DNA from: Limnohabitans sp. WS1
GTDB taxonomy: Bacteria > Pseudomonadota > Gammaproteobacteria > Burkholderiales > Burkholderiaceae_C
NCBI RefSeq assembly: GCF_003063265.1
Contig: NZ_NERU01000016.1
Location: 52,061-116,060, forward strand
DNA: 64,000 bases
Direction: 5' to 3'
Both the position numbers and the translations under genes were made by a program. Positions 25,856 to 34,503 of this stretch are shown piece after piece. How positions within the stretch are numbered: the stretch's first letter is position 1; every line of letters begins with the position of its first letter. A model generated the notes under the pieces. The model ran no database searches. It had not been told where the DNA came from and saw only the letters and a program-made list of their open reading frames with translations.

Positions 25856-27051
25856 AAAGGGGCGGGTCCCATCGCCAACAGCGCTTGCACCGCCTCTTCG
25901 CTCAGACCCGCCTCACGCAGCACCTCGGCGCTGTGCTGGCCCAGACGTGGGGCTGGTTTTTGCACGCGCAATCCAGGCGTACCAGAAAAACTCACGGGCA
26001 CTCCAATCTCATGCACCCGCCCCTCACTGGGGTGGTCCACTTCCTGCAGCATGCCCACCGCCCGCAAATGCGGGTCCTGCAACAAACTCTCGACATCGTG
26101 CATGGGCATGCACGGGATATCGGCCTGATCGAGCAGCGCCATCCAGTGTGCGGTGCTTTGCGTGGCCATGGCATCGGCCACCATGCGGTACAGGTCGTTG
26201 ATGTGCCGGGTCCTGACCCCAATGCTGCCAAAGCGCGGATCTTGCGTGAACAAATGGCCCTGGCCCAGAAGTTCCAGAAATTTTTGCCAATGGCGGTCGG
26301 TGTAAATCAACACGCACAAATGGCCGTCCGTGGTGGGATAAGGCCTGCGCTCTTGCACCAGCAGTCGGGCGTAGCCGGTCGGCCCCAGCGGTGGCTCGAA
26401 AGTGGCACCCGCCATGTGCTCGCCCAACACATACTGCGCCATGGTTTCAAACATGGGCACCTCCACCGCCTGCCCCAAGCCCGTTTGGTAACGGGACAGC
26501 ACCGCCGCCAAAATGGCGTTGCAGGCCATCAGTCCCACAGTGCGATCGGCCAAGGTCAGCGGCACATAACGCGGTGCACCACCACTGGCGCGGCTCATCA
26601 AACTGGGCACTGCAGCCACGCCTTGAATCAAGTCGTCGTAGGCCGGTTTGCCCGCGTAGGGGCCTTTTTCGCTGTACCCATAGAGCCCGGCATAAATGAT
26701 GCGCGGGTTGATGGCCTTGAGGCGCTCATGATCGATGCCCAAGCGCTGCATGGCCTGCGGCCGAATGTTGTAGACCACCACATCGGCGGTTTCCGCCAGT
26801 TTAAAAAACGCCGCCAGGCCCTCGGGCTTTTTCAGGTCCAGCACCACGCTGCGTTTGTTTCGGTTGACATGCATGAAACCCGAGCCCATGCCGGGGTTGC
26901 GCATGGGTCCAATGCCGCGCACCGTGTCGCCTGTGGGTGGCTCGATTTTCACCACATCGGCGCCCATGTCGGCCATGAGTTGGGTGGCGTAAGGCCCCAT
27001 CAACACACTGGTCAAGTCCAAAACGCGCAATCCACTCAGGGCACCAGCCAT
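25852..27051 (-). CDS. CaiB/BaiF family (class III) CoA-transferase
   Basis: A 399-residue family III CoA transferase. The N-terminus GALSGLRVLDLTSVLMGP, KIEPPTGDTVR, NRNKRSVVLDLK and the catalytic Asp within AYDDLIQG (near residue 150-155) are all present. The start at 27051 fits the family; a longer frame to 27138 has no conserved residues. It moves CoA between carboxylic acids, or acts as a racemase-type member. The stop codon is supplied by a REPIN arm, so the original C-terminus may have been altered. Confidence 0.93.
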   Translation of the reverse strand: MAGALSGLRVLDLTSVLMGPYATQLMADMGADVVKIEPPTGDTVRGIGPMRNPGMGSGFMHVNRNKRSVVLDLKKPEGLAAFFKLAETADVVVYNIRPQAMQRLGIDHERLKAINPRIIYAGLYGYSEKGPYAGKPAYDDLIQGVAAVPSLMSRASGGAPRYVPLTLADRTVGLMACNAILAAVLSRYQTGLGQAVEVPMFETMAQYVLGEHMAGATFEPPLGPTGYARLLVQERRPYPTTDGHLCVLIYTDRHWQKFLELLGQGHLFTQDPRFGSIGVRTRHINDLYRMVADAMATQSTAHWMALLDQADIPCMPMHDVESLLQDPHLRAVGMLQEVDHPSEGRVHEIGVPVSFSGTPGLRVQKPAPRLGQHSAEVLREAGLSEEAVQALLAMGPAPL

Positions 27052-27253
27052 GGATCTTCCTTCACAATGATCGGTTGAAAAAACCAGGCAGTGCACCCCA
27101 CGCTGCCCCCTTGATTGATCCATGATTATGTCTGCCACAAGCGCCCAGGGCTGTCACGCACAGTGCCACTGCAGCGGCAAAAAACAGACAACCCTCGCCA
27201 CTTGACGCTCGCGGGTCACCGAAGACCCACAGGCTTGGGCGATACTCCCAAGC

Positions 27254-27847
27254 ATGCAAAGAACCATCTTCACCACTCCGGTCGTCAACACCTTGCTGAG
27301 GTGGTTTTCCATCGGTTTTTTACGCCTCAAAGGTTGGCGTGTCGAAGGGGCCTTGCCGCCCGCCGGCCACAAAAGCGTGCTGATTGCGGCACCGCACACC
27401 AGCAACTGGGACCTGCCCTACACCCTGATGGTGGCCTTTGCCCTGCGCCTGACCCCTTACTGGATGGGCAAAAAAAGCATTTTTATGTTCCCATTTGGAC
27501 CCCTCATGCGCTGGCTGGGCGGCATTGCGGTCAACCGCGAACAATCGACCAATTTGGTCGCCGCTTCTGCGCAAGCCCTGGTGCAAGCACAAGGGCCTGT
27601 GCAACTGATCGTGCCCCCCGAGGGCACACGCAGCAAAACCCGCTATTGGAAAACCGGCTTTTATTACATTGCCCTGCAAGCGCAAGTGCCCATCGTGCTG
27701 GCGTACATGGACTACAGCACCCGCCGCAGTGGCCTCGGGCCCGTGTTCACCCCAACGGGGGATGTGGAGGCCGACATGGCGAGCATCAAAGCCTTTTATG
27801 CGCCATTCAAAGGCAAAAACCCTGACCAATTCAACAGCAAGGAGTAA
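27254..27847 (+). CDS. Lysophospholipid acyltransferase (PlsC-like)
   Basis: A 197-residue membrane-associated acyltransferase. It has the HX4D motif at His48-Asp53 (APHTSNWDLP) and the acceptor motif PEGTR at 122-126. It is smaller than housekeeping PlsC and resembles the 1-acyl-glycerol-3-phosphate acyltransferase family often annotated in Burkholderiales. It is followed six bases later by PhoX and then a glycerophosphodiesterase, suggesting a phospholipid/phosphate theme. Confidence 0.85.
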   Translation: MQRTIFTTPVVNTLLRWFSIGFLRLKGWRVEGALPPAGHKSVLIAAPHTSNWDLPYTLMVAFALRLTPYWMGKKSIFMFPFGPLMRWLGGIAVNREQSTNLVAASAQALVQAQGPVQLIVPPEGTRSKTRYWKTGFYYIALQAQVPIVLAYMDYSTRRSGLGPVFTPTGDVEADMASIKAFYAPFKGKNPDQFNSKE

Positions 27848-27853
27848 AGCATC

Positions 27854-29767
27854 ATGGCCAAAGACTTCAGCACCCTGGAAGACAGCAACCGCTCGACCAA
27901 CCCCGACATCCACCAGGTGATTGCCGCCTCGCGCCGCCGTTTCTTGCAAGGCGGTGCGGCCGTGACGCTGGCCTCAGTGTTGGCCCCCTTGGCCGGATGT
28001 GCGGCCTTGGGCCAGGGGCAGCCCAAACTCGGCTTCAAAGGCATCCCGGTGGGCATGGGCGACCGGCTGGTCGTGCCCGAGGGCTATGTGGCCAGCGCCC
28101 TGGCCGCCTGGGGTGAACCGGTGGGGATTGCGGGCAACATGCCCGCCTTCAAGATGGACGGCTCCAACACCGCCGACGAACAAGCCGCACAAATGGGCAT
28201 GCACCACGACGGGCTGGCCTACTTTGCGCTGGACGGCTCGCGCCGAGGCCTGCTGGCCATCAACCACGAATACACCGACGATGGCTTGCTGCATGTGGGC
28301 GGCTTCAACGCCATGAACCCCGAGAAAGTGCGCAAATCACAAAACGCGCACGGCCTGTCGGTCATCGAAGTCGAGCTGAAAAACCAGCAGTGGCAGATGG
28401 TGCGCCCCTCGCGCTATGCCCGCCGCCTGCCCATGAGCGCCCCTTTCAGCGTGGGCGGCCCAGCCGCTGGCCACCCCCTGATGCGCACGGCTGCCGACCC
28501 CGAAGGCCGCACCGTGCTCGGCACCCTGAACAACTGCGCCAGCAGCAAAACCCCATGGGGCACCTACCTGTCGGGCGAAGAAAATTTTGCCTTTTACTTT
28601 GGCGGAGCCGACAAGCCCACACCCGACCAAAGCCGCTGGGGTGCCCGCAAAGATGGCTTTTACGCTTGGGACAAACACGATGCCCGTTTCGATCTGAAAC
28701 AAAACCCCAACGAATACCACCGCTTTGGCTGGGTCGTCGAACTCGACCCCATGGACCCCACCAGCACCCCTGTCAAACGCACCGCACTGGGCCGCGCGGC
28801 GCACGAAGGCGCCTGGGTGGGGGTGACGCGCGATGGCCGGGCCGTGGTCTATTCGGGCGAAGACGCCCGCTTTGAATACATCTACAAATTTGTCAGCCGC
28901 GACAAAATCGCGCCCGCTGGCAACGGCCTGACACAAGCCCAAGCCAATCGCGAACTGCTGGACCACGGCACCTTGTACGTGGCCCGCTTCGACGCCGATG
29001 GCCGGGGCCAATGGCTGCCGCTGGTGCATGGCCAGGGGCCGCTGACGGCCGCCAATGGCTTTGCCGACCAGGGCGAGGTCGTCATCAAGGCCCGCCAGGC
29101 CAGCGACCTGTTGGGTGGCACCAAAATGGACCGCCCCGAGTGGCTCACCATCGATCCGGCCAATGGCTGGGTGTATTGCACCCTGACCAACAACAGCCAG
29201 CGCGGCACCGCCGGCAAGCCGGGCGTGGACGCGGCCAACCCCCGCGCCAACAACGTCATGGGCCAAATCATCCGCTGGAAAGATGAAGGCGATTTTGACG
29301 GCCGCCGCTTCGAATGGAACCTGATGGTGCTCGCGGGCGACCCTGCCAACGAACGCGCCGAAGCCAAAGGCAACATCAAGGGCGACATGTACGCCTGCCC
29401 TGACGGCATCACCTTTGACCAGCGCGGCGTGCTCTGGATCCAGACCGACGCCCACGCCACCCAGATGTACCAAGGCGAGTTGGCCCGCATTGGCAACAAC
29501 CAAATGCTGGCCTGCGACCCCGCCACAGGCGAGACCCGCCGCTTTCTCACCGGCCCCACCAACTGCGAAGTCACAGGCGTGGCCCTGACACCGGACGGCA
29601 CCACCATGTTCGTGAGCATCCAGCACCCGGGCGAAACCCCTTCTGACCGCAGCGACCCGGCCCAGCCTGCCAAATACTCCAACTGGCCTGACTACGCAGC
29701 GGGCGGCCGTCCACGCTCGGCCACGGTGGTCATCCGCAAACTCGATGGTGGTGTGATCGGCACCTGA
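27854..29767 (+). CDS. PhoX-family (DUF839) Tat-exported alkaline phosphatase
   Basis: A 637-residue protein with a twin-arginine leader, RRRFLQGG at residues 27-34, and a hydrophobic stretch ending at LAGCAA. The body shows PhoX landmarks: GNMPAFKMDG, INHEYTDDG, NNCASSKTPWGTYLSGEENF and the TPDGTTMFVSIQHPGE C-terminal blade. PhoX enzymes are calcium/iron-dependent periplasmic phosphatases with a beta-propeller fold that release phosphate from phosphomonoesters. No Pho box was identified upstream. The gene is probably co-transcribed with the acyltransferase. Confidence 0.93.
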   Translation: MAKDFSTLEDSNRSTNPDIHQVIAASRRRFLQGGAAVTLASVLAPLAGCAALGQGQPKLGFKGIPVGMGDRLVVPEGYVASALAAWGEPVGIAGNMPAFKMDGSNTADEQAAQMGMHHDGLAYFALDGSRRGLLAINHEYTDDGLLHVGGFNAMNPEKVRKSQNAHGLSVIEVELKNQQWQMVRPSRYARRLPMSAPFSVGGPAAGHPLMRTAADPEGRTVLGTLNNCASSKTPWGTYLSGEENFAFYFGGADKPTPDQSRWGARKDGFYAWDKHDARFDLKQNPNEYHRFGWVVELDPMDPTSTPVKRTALGRAAHEGAWVGVTRDGRAVVYSGEDARFEYIYKFVSRDKIAPAGNGLTQAQANRELLDHGTLYVARFDADGRGQWLPLVHGQGPLTAANGFADQGEVVIKARQASDLLGGTKMDRPEWLTIDPANGWVYCTLTNNSQRGTAGKPGVDAANPRANNVMGQIIRWKDEGDFDGRRFEWNLMVLAGDPANERAEAKGNIKGDMYACPDGITFDQRGVLWIQTDAHATQMYQGELARIGNNQMLACDPATGETRRFLTGPTNCEVTGVALTPDGTTMFVSIQHPGETPSDRSDPAQPAKYSNWPDYAAGGRPRSATVVIRKLDGGVIGT

Positions 29768-29778
29768 CCCTGTTACAC

Positions 29779-30786
29779 ATGCCAAGGCTGAGGATGAATT
29801 TCCAACGAATCGGGGGCCGAGCCCTTCTGTGCTGGGCCTTGCTGCTGGCGGGTGTGCCCAGCCTGGCGCAACGCACCGTTGACCTGCAAGGCCACCGAGG
29901 GGCACGGGGCCTGCTGGCCGAAAACACCCTGCCCTCCTTTGCTCTGGCGCTGCAAACGGGCGTGAGCACGCTGGAGCTGGACGTGGTGGTCACGCGTGAC
30001 GATGTGCTGGTCATCAGCCACGACCCGGCCTTGAACCCCGACATCACCCGCGACGCGCAAGGCCAGTTTCTGCGCGACAAAGGCCCCGACATCCGGCAGC
30101 TCACGTTTGAACAACTGCAAAGCTACGATGTCGGGCGCATCAAGCCCGGCTCGCGCTACGCCCAGACTTTTTCAGCGCAAAAGGGCCACGACGGCGTGCG
30201 CATTCCCCGGCTCAAGGACCTGTTTGCGCTCGTCAACGCCCAGGGCGACACGCAAGTCCAGTTCGCCATCGAAACCAAAATCACGCCACAACGCCCGGAC
30301 CAAACACCCGACCCCGAGCGCTTTGTGCAGCTGCTGCTGCAGGAGGTGCGTGAGCACGGCCTGCAAGGCCGGGTGCAAATCCTGTCGTTTGACTGGCGCA
30401 CCCTGCAAGCGGTGCAAAAACTCGCCCCCGGCATGCCCACGGTGTACCTCACCGCGCAGTTGCCCACGCTGGACAACCTGGGCATCCGGTCCGGACAGGC
30501 TTCGGCCTGGACGGCAGGCTTTCAACATGCCCAACACGGCTCGGTGCCGCGCATGATCCAAGCTGCAGGCGGCTCGCATTGGTCGTCGTTTTGGCGCGAA
30601 CTCGATGCACAAAAAGTACGCGAGGCGCAAAGCCTGGGCCTCAAGGTGCTGGCCTGGACGGTGAACGACCGCCAGAGCATGGGCCAGATGCTGGACCTGG
30701 GCGTGGACGGCCTGGTGACCGACCGCCCGGACATCGCCGCTGAGCTGCTCAAGGAACGCGGCATCCGCTGGACTAGCCCGCGTTGA
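29779..30786 (+). CDS. Glycerophosphodiester phosphodiesterase, periplasmic
   Basis: A 335-residue GDPD-family TIM barrel with a signal peptide (1-30, ending PSLAQ). Catalytic His39-Arg40 (GHRGARG), Glu66 and Asp68 (LELDVVV) and His81 (SHD) are present, as in GlpQ. It releases sn-glycerol-3-phosphate from glycerophosphodiesters. It lies 11 bases after PhoX, which could remove the phosphate next; together they look like a phosphate-scavenging pair. Confidence 0.93.
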   Translation: MPRLRMNFQRIGGRALLCWALLLAGVPSLAQRTVDLQGHRGARGLLAENTLPSFALALQTGVSTLELDVVVTRDDVLVISHDPALNPDITRDAQGQFLRDKGPDIRQLTFEQLQSYDVGRIKPGSRYAQTFSAQKGHDGVRIPRLKDLFALVNAQGDTQVQFAIETKITPQRPDQTPDPERFVQLLLQEVREHGLQGRVQILSFDWRTLQAVQKLAPGMPTVYLTAQLPTLDNLGIRSGQASAWTAGFQHAQHGSVPRMIQAAGGSHWSSFWRELDAQKVREAQSLGLKVLAWTVNDRQSMGQMLDLGVDGLVTDRPDIAAELLKERGIRWTSPR

Positions 30787-30834
30787 AAGGCCGTTGATTG
30801 ATCCCGGCCCTGTGAAGTTTGAATACCTGCCTTT

Positions 30835-31495
30835 GTGGGAGCCCTGCCCATGAGGCAATGCCCCGCATTTGTGGAAGCCCTGCCCAGTCGCAGATACCTG
30901 CCTTTGTGGGAGCCCTGCCCTCGGGGCGATTCTTGGTGGTCTGCGAGGGCGATCGCGACGAGGGCTTAGCTCCTACAGGGGGATACCCAGGATTTTTGCG
31001 AGCCCCGCCCAATGGACAGTGACCTGCCTTTGTGGGAGCCCTGCCCAGTGGCAGTTACCTGCCTTTGTGGGAGCCCCGCCCTCGGGGCGATTCTTGGTGG
31101 TCTGCGAGGGTGATCGAGACGAGGGCGTCGCTCCTACAGTGAGATACCCAGGATTTTTGCGAGCCCCGCCCAATGGGCAGTGCCCTGCCTTTGTGAGAGC
31201 CCTGCCCAATGGGCAGTGACCTGCCTTTGTGGGAGCCCTGCCCAGTCGCAGATACCTGCGTTTGTGGGAGCCCCGCCCTCGGGGCGATTCTTGGTGGTCT
31301 GCGAGGGCGATCGCGACGAGGGCGTCGCTCCTACAGGGGGATACCCAGGATTTTTGCGAGCCCCGCCCAATGGGCAGTGCCCTGCCTTTGTGAGAGCCCT
31401 GCCCAGTAGCAGATATCTGCGTTTGTGGGAGCCCCGCCCTCGGGGCGATTCTTGGTGGTCTGCGAGGGTGATCGCGACGAGGGCGTCGCTCCTAC
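30835..31495 (+). repeat. REPIN array with interspersed half-units (island F)
   Basis: Four full 71-bp units (30906-30976, 31067-31137, 31264-31334 and 31425-31495) are separated by degenerate left-arm copies of the form GTGGGAGCCCTGCCCAG...TACCTGC (for example from 30835, 31032 and 31231). One unit carries ATCGAGACGAGGG and another GGGCTTAGCTCC, breaking the right hairpin. The island fills the gap between the phosphodiesterase and the convergent 2OG dioxygenase; predicted frames through it are artefacts. Confidence 0.92.
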
Positions 31496-31553
31496 AGAGG
31501 GATGCCTGCGTCGGGGCTGAAGCCATTGACCAACCGCTTTAAGACGTGCTGTC

Positions 31554-32306
31554 TCATGACCTCGCCACCGGATCGTCCAGAAAACTGCCCGAACGCAAAG
31601 TGATCACCAGCGTATCGCGCCAACCGCCCGCCTGCTCAGGCTGAATGGGCGTGGTTTCGTGGATCACGCGGGTGTCGTCCATCAACAGCAAGGACCAAGG
31701 CTCGCTCAGGGTAAAGCGCTGACCTCGTGGACTGTCCACATCAAAGACCCGAGTTTCGCCGCCTTTGATGCCATGGCGGCCAATCAAAAAAACCGCCACC
31801 CAATTGACGCCATCACGGTGCGCCCCTTCCGGTGTGGGTCGGCCAATGCCATCGGTGGTGTCGATGCGAAATTGGTGCGCCTCGGTGAACCAGGTCTGCG
31901 GCCCTTGCGCCGCCGATGCCACACGCGCCAGCCATTGCAGCAAGGCCGACCAGGCCGTTTGTTGCACCACCTCGGCAGCCATGGGGTCGAACCAGCGCTG
32001 CATGCCGCCGTGCAAGGCGTTGTAAGACAGCGGCTGCCAGTGAGCACGGTGCGGCACGGGCTGCGAAGCCTGTGCCGTCACTTCAAAACTCGCATGACGC
32101 CTGCGGCGATAGCGTCCACCATCTTTGAGGTGCTGATCGGGTGGTAAATCGTTCCAGCTCGACTCCAAAGCCTGCAGGTCCTGAGGCTCGACCCCGGCCA
32201 AAGCGCACACAGCGTCAGCCCCCAGGACGGCGAAACCCTGCGCTTGCAAGGTGGCTTTGAGTTGTTCGGGGGCGGTCAGTGGCGGCGGCAGTGAGTTTTG
32301 AGGCAT
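31554..32306 (-). CDS. 2-oxoglutarate/Fe(II) dioxygenase family protein
   Basis: A 250-residue protein of the 2OG-Fe dioxygenase family PF10014 (relatives of BsmA and amino-acid hydroxylases such as L-isoleucine dioxygenase). The facial triad reads His163-x-Asp165 (AHRDGVNW) and His216 (VIHETTP), with Arg230 (WRDTLVITLR) for 2-oxoglutarate. The start at 32306 gives the family length. It probably hydroxylates a free amino acid. It follows the core methionine synthase gene on the same strand (91-base gap), which may point to a sulfur-amino-acid substrate, but that is inference. Confidence 0.85.
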   Translation of the reverse strand: MPQNSLPPPLTAPEQLKATLQAQGFAVLGADAVCALAGVEPQDLQALESSWNDLPPDQHLKDGGRYRRRRHASFEVTAQASQPVPHRAHWQPLSYNALHGGMQRWFDPMAAEVVQQTAWSALLQWLARVASAAQGPQTWFTEAHQFRIDTTDGIGRPTPEGAHRDGVNWVAVFLIGRHGIKGGETRVFDVDSPRGQRFTLSEPWSLLLMDDTRVIHETTPIQPEQAGGWRDTLVITLRSGSFLDDPVARS

Positions 32307-32397
32307 GAAAACGTCCGTGCAATCAGGCAAAGAGTGCAAGCATAACGCCCTCAAGCCCAGCCCAGGGGGGTGAACTGGGTCTCGCCACTGACTGCGC

Positions 32398-33417
32398 TCA
32401 GGCGTAGCGCTGGCTGGCCAGCTTGGCGCCCTCGGCCAGGGCCTTGAGCTTGGCCTCGGCCACAGCGCGGCTCATCGGGGCCAGGCCGCAGTTGGTGCAG
32501 GCAATCAGGCGGTTCTTGGGCACGAACTGCAGGGCACGGCCAATGGTGTCGGCGATTTCTTCGGGCGTTTCAATGGCCGGGTTGGCCACGTCGATCACAC
32601 CCACCATGACGTCCTTGCCTTCGAGCAACTTCATCATCTCCATCGGCACATGTGAGTGCATACACTCCAGGCTGACCTGTTGAATGCTGCTCTTGGCCAA
32701 GGCCGGAAAGACTTTTTCGTACTGACGCCACTCATGGCCCAGGGTTTCTTTCCACTTGTTGTTGGCTTCGATGCCGTAGCCGTAGCAAATGTGCACGGCG
32801 GTGGTGCAGGTCAGACCCCGGGCGGCCACCTCGAGTGCCTTCACACCCCAGTCGGCCGCATCGTCCATGTAGACGTTGAAGGCGGGCTCGTCGAACTGGA
32901 TGATGTCCACGCCATCGGCTTGCAGCGCCAGCGCTTCTTGGTTGAGCAACTCGGCAAAGGCCATGGCCATCTTGACCTTGTCGCCGTAAAAGCGGTCGGC
33001 CACGGTGTCCACAATGGTCATGGGGCCAGGCAAGGTGAATTTGAGTTTCTTTTTGGTGTGGGCACGGGCCAACTGGGCTTCGAAAGCGTGCACACGGCCC
33101 TTCAGGCGCAGCGGCGCAATGACTTGCGGCACCTGCGCGTCGTAGCGGTTGTTGCGGATGCCCATGGTGACTTTGTTCACAAAGTCGATGCCCTCGACCT
33201 GCTCGACAAAACCATGCACAAAGTGCTGACGGGCCTGTTCGCCGTCACCGATTACGTCCAGGCCTGCGTCTTCTTGCGCCTTGATCCACAGCAGCGTGGC
33301 GTCGGCTTTGGCTTGCTGCAGCTCGGGGCCCTGGGTGGTCCACTGGGGCCAGAGTTTTTCGGTTTCGGCCAGCCAGGCGGGTTTGGGCAAGCTGCCAGCG
33401 ATTGCTGTGGTGAACAT
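32398..33417 (-). CDS. Core MetE-type methionine synthase
   Basis: A 339-residue protein equal to the C-terminal catalytic barrel of MetE, without the N-terminal folate-binding half. Zinc ligands are visible: His209 and Cys211 (HICYG), Glu251 and Cys310 (CTNCGL); FDEPAF at 176-181 is the substrate-binding strand. Stand-alone cores are known folate-independent methionine synthases (MesA-D families), which need other methyl donors or partner proteins. The MesD partner MesX (DUF1852) is not seen here. The gene follows a flavin-dependent monooxygenase by 31 bases on the same strand. Confidence 0.85.
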   Translation of the reverse strand: MFTTAIAGSLPKPAWLAETEKLWPQWTTQGPELQQAKADATLLWIKAQEDAGLDVIGDGEQARQHFVHGFVEQVEGIDFVNKVTMGIRNNRYDAQVPQVIAPLRLKGRVHAFEAQLARAHTKKKLKFTLPGPMTIVDTVADRFYGDKVKMAMAFAELLNQEALALQADGVDIIQFDEPAFNVYMDDAADWGVKALEVAARGLTCTTAVHICYGYGIEANNKWKETLGHEWRQYEKVFPALAKSSIQQVSLECMHSHVPMEMMKLLEGKDVMVGVIDVANPAIETPEEIADTIGRALQFVPKNRLIACTNCGLAPMSRAVAEAKLKALAEGAKLASQRYA

Positions 33418-33448
33418 GTCAAAAGTCCTTGGGTAAAAAATTCAAAGT

Positions 33449-34462
33449 TCAGCAGTGTGCCGACAATCCAAACTCTTGGGCGAGCAGCTCGTAAGAACGC
33501 ATTTGCGCTGCAGGGTCATGGGTCCAGGTGATGACGACCAGCTCATCGACCTCCAGACGCGCCGCCAATTGGCGCAGCTTGCGGCCCACGGTGGCGGCCG
33601 AGCCGATCAAGGCCCCATCACGCAGGCGTTGGAGTGCGAACTCTTCGGCCGGGCTGTAGTCACGCGCTGCTTCTTCGGGTGGCAACAGCACCCCAATGCG
33701 ACCCAGGTTGCGGTCCATCTTCCAGCGGGCGCGGCTTTCAAACAGACGCAGCGCTTCTTCGTCGGTGTCAGCGGCCAGTGCCCAGACACACAAGGCAGCA
33801 TGAGGCTTGGCCAAGCCTGCACTGGGGCGGAAGGTTTCGCGGTAGATCTGCAGGGCTTCGTCTGCGCCCTGCCCATCGGTGATGAAGTAAGCAAACGCAT
33901 ACGGCAGACCCAAGTGTGCGGCCAATTGGGCACCATAGTCCGAGCTGCCCAGCATCCACACGTTGGGTGCAGTGTCCGACTGCGGGTAGGCGAACACGTT
34001 GTGGCCCGGGTGGCCGGGCGGCAGGTTGCGGCCACTCACCCAGGCTTGCATTTCCATGACCTGCTGCGGAAAACGTTCCGAGGCACTGCGGTCGGGGTTG
34101 AGCAACTGTGCGGTGCGCCCGTCGCTGCCGGGGGCGCGGCCCACGCCCAGGTCGATGCGACCGGGGGCCAGCGCATCCAGCACCCGAAACTGCTCAGCCA
34201 CTTTCAGGGGCGCGTAGTGCGGCAGCATCACCCCTGCGCTGCCGATGCGGATGCGCTGGGTGCGGGCGGCTATGGCGGCCATCAGGACCTCGGGGGCACT
34301 GCCCACGATGCTGGGGTGGCTGTGGTGCTCGCTCACCCAAAAACGGTCATAGCCCCAGGCCTCGGCCTTTTGCGCCAGCGCCAGGGTCTGGCGAATGGTC
34401 GCGTCTTGGCCGCGCCCGGAGGCAGCGGCAGACTGGTCAAGGATGGAAAGTTTCAAGCTCAT
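33449..34462 (-). CDS. LLM-class flavin-dependent oxidoreductase
   Basis: A 337-residue luciferase-like monooxygenase of the MsnO0812 type: LSILDQSAAASGR start, YDRFWVSEHHSHPSIVGSAP, APGRIDLGVGRAPGSDG and the VWMLGSSDYGAQLAAHLGLPYAFA region. The longer frame to 34561 overlaps the ligand-binding neighbour and lacks homology. It would use reduced flavin and oxygen on an unknown substrate. It lies between an acyl-CoA ligase and the core methionine synthase, all on the minus strand. Confidence 0.9.
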   Translation of the reverse strand: MSLKLSILDQSAAASGRGQDATIRQTLALAQKAEAWGYDRFWVSEHHSHPSIVGSAPEVLMAAIAARTQRIRIGSAGVMLPHYAPLKVAEQFRVLDALAPGRIDLGVGRAPGSDGRTAQLLNPDRSASERFPQQVMEMQAWVSGRNLPPGHPGHNVFAYPQSDTAPNVWMLGSSDYGAQLAAHLGLPYAFAYFITDGQGADEALQIYRETFRPSAGLAKPHAALCVWALAADTDEEALRLFESRARWKMDRNLGRIGVLLPPEEAARDYSPAEEFALQRLRDGALIGSAATVGRKLRQLAARLEVDELVVITWTHDPAAQMRSYELLAQEFGLSAHC

Positions 34463-34503
34463 TCGGCAATTTTTCTGGGATGGGCTTTGGCGGCGGCTCG
34501 GAC

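Noticed and set aside
25885..27078. 397-residue plus-strand frame opposite the CaiB gene
   Set aside because: Composition and lack of motifs mark it as a shadow of the transferase gene.
28337..29905. 522-residue minus-strand frame opposite PhoX
   Set aside because: Shadow frame; the plus-strand PhoX has a Tat leader, family motifs and a good operon position.
18441..31495. CRISPR array interpretation of the regularly spaced repeats
   Set aside because: Linkers are near-identical rather than unique, units are 71 bp with internal inverted arms, and no cas genes are present.
30773..31542. Frames on both strands through island F
   Set aside because: Same repeat artefact; frames run equally well on both strands, as expected for a GC-rich inverted repeat.
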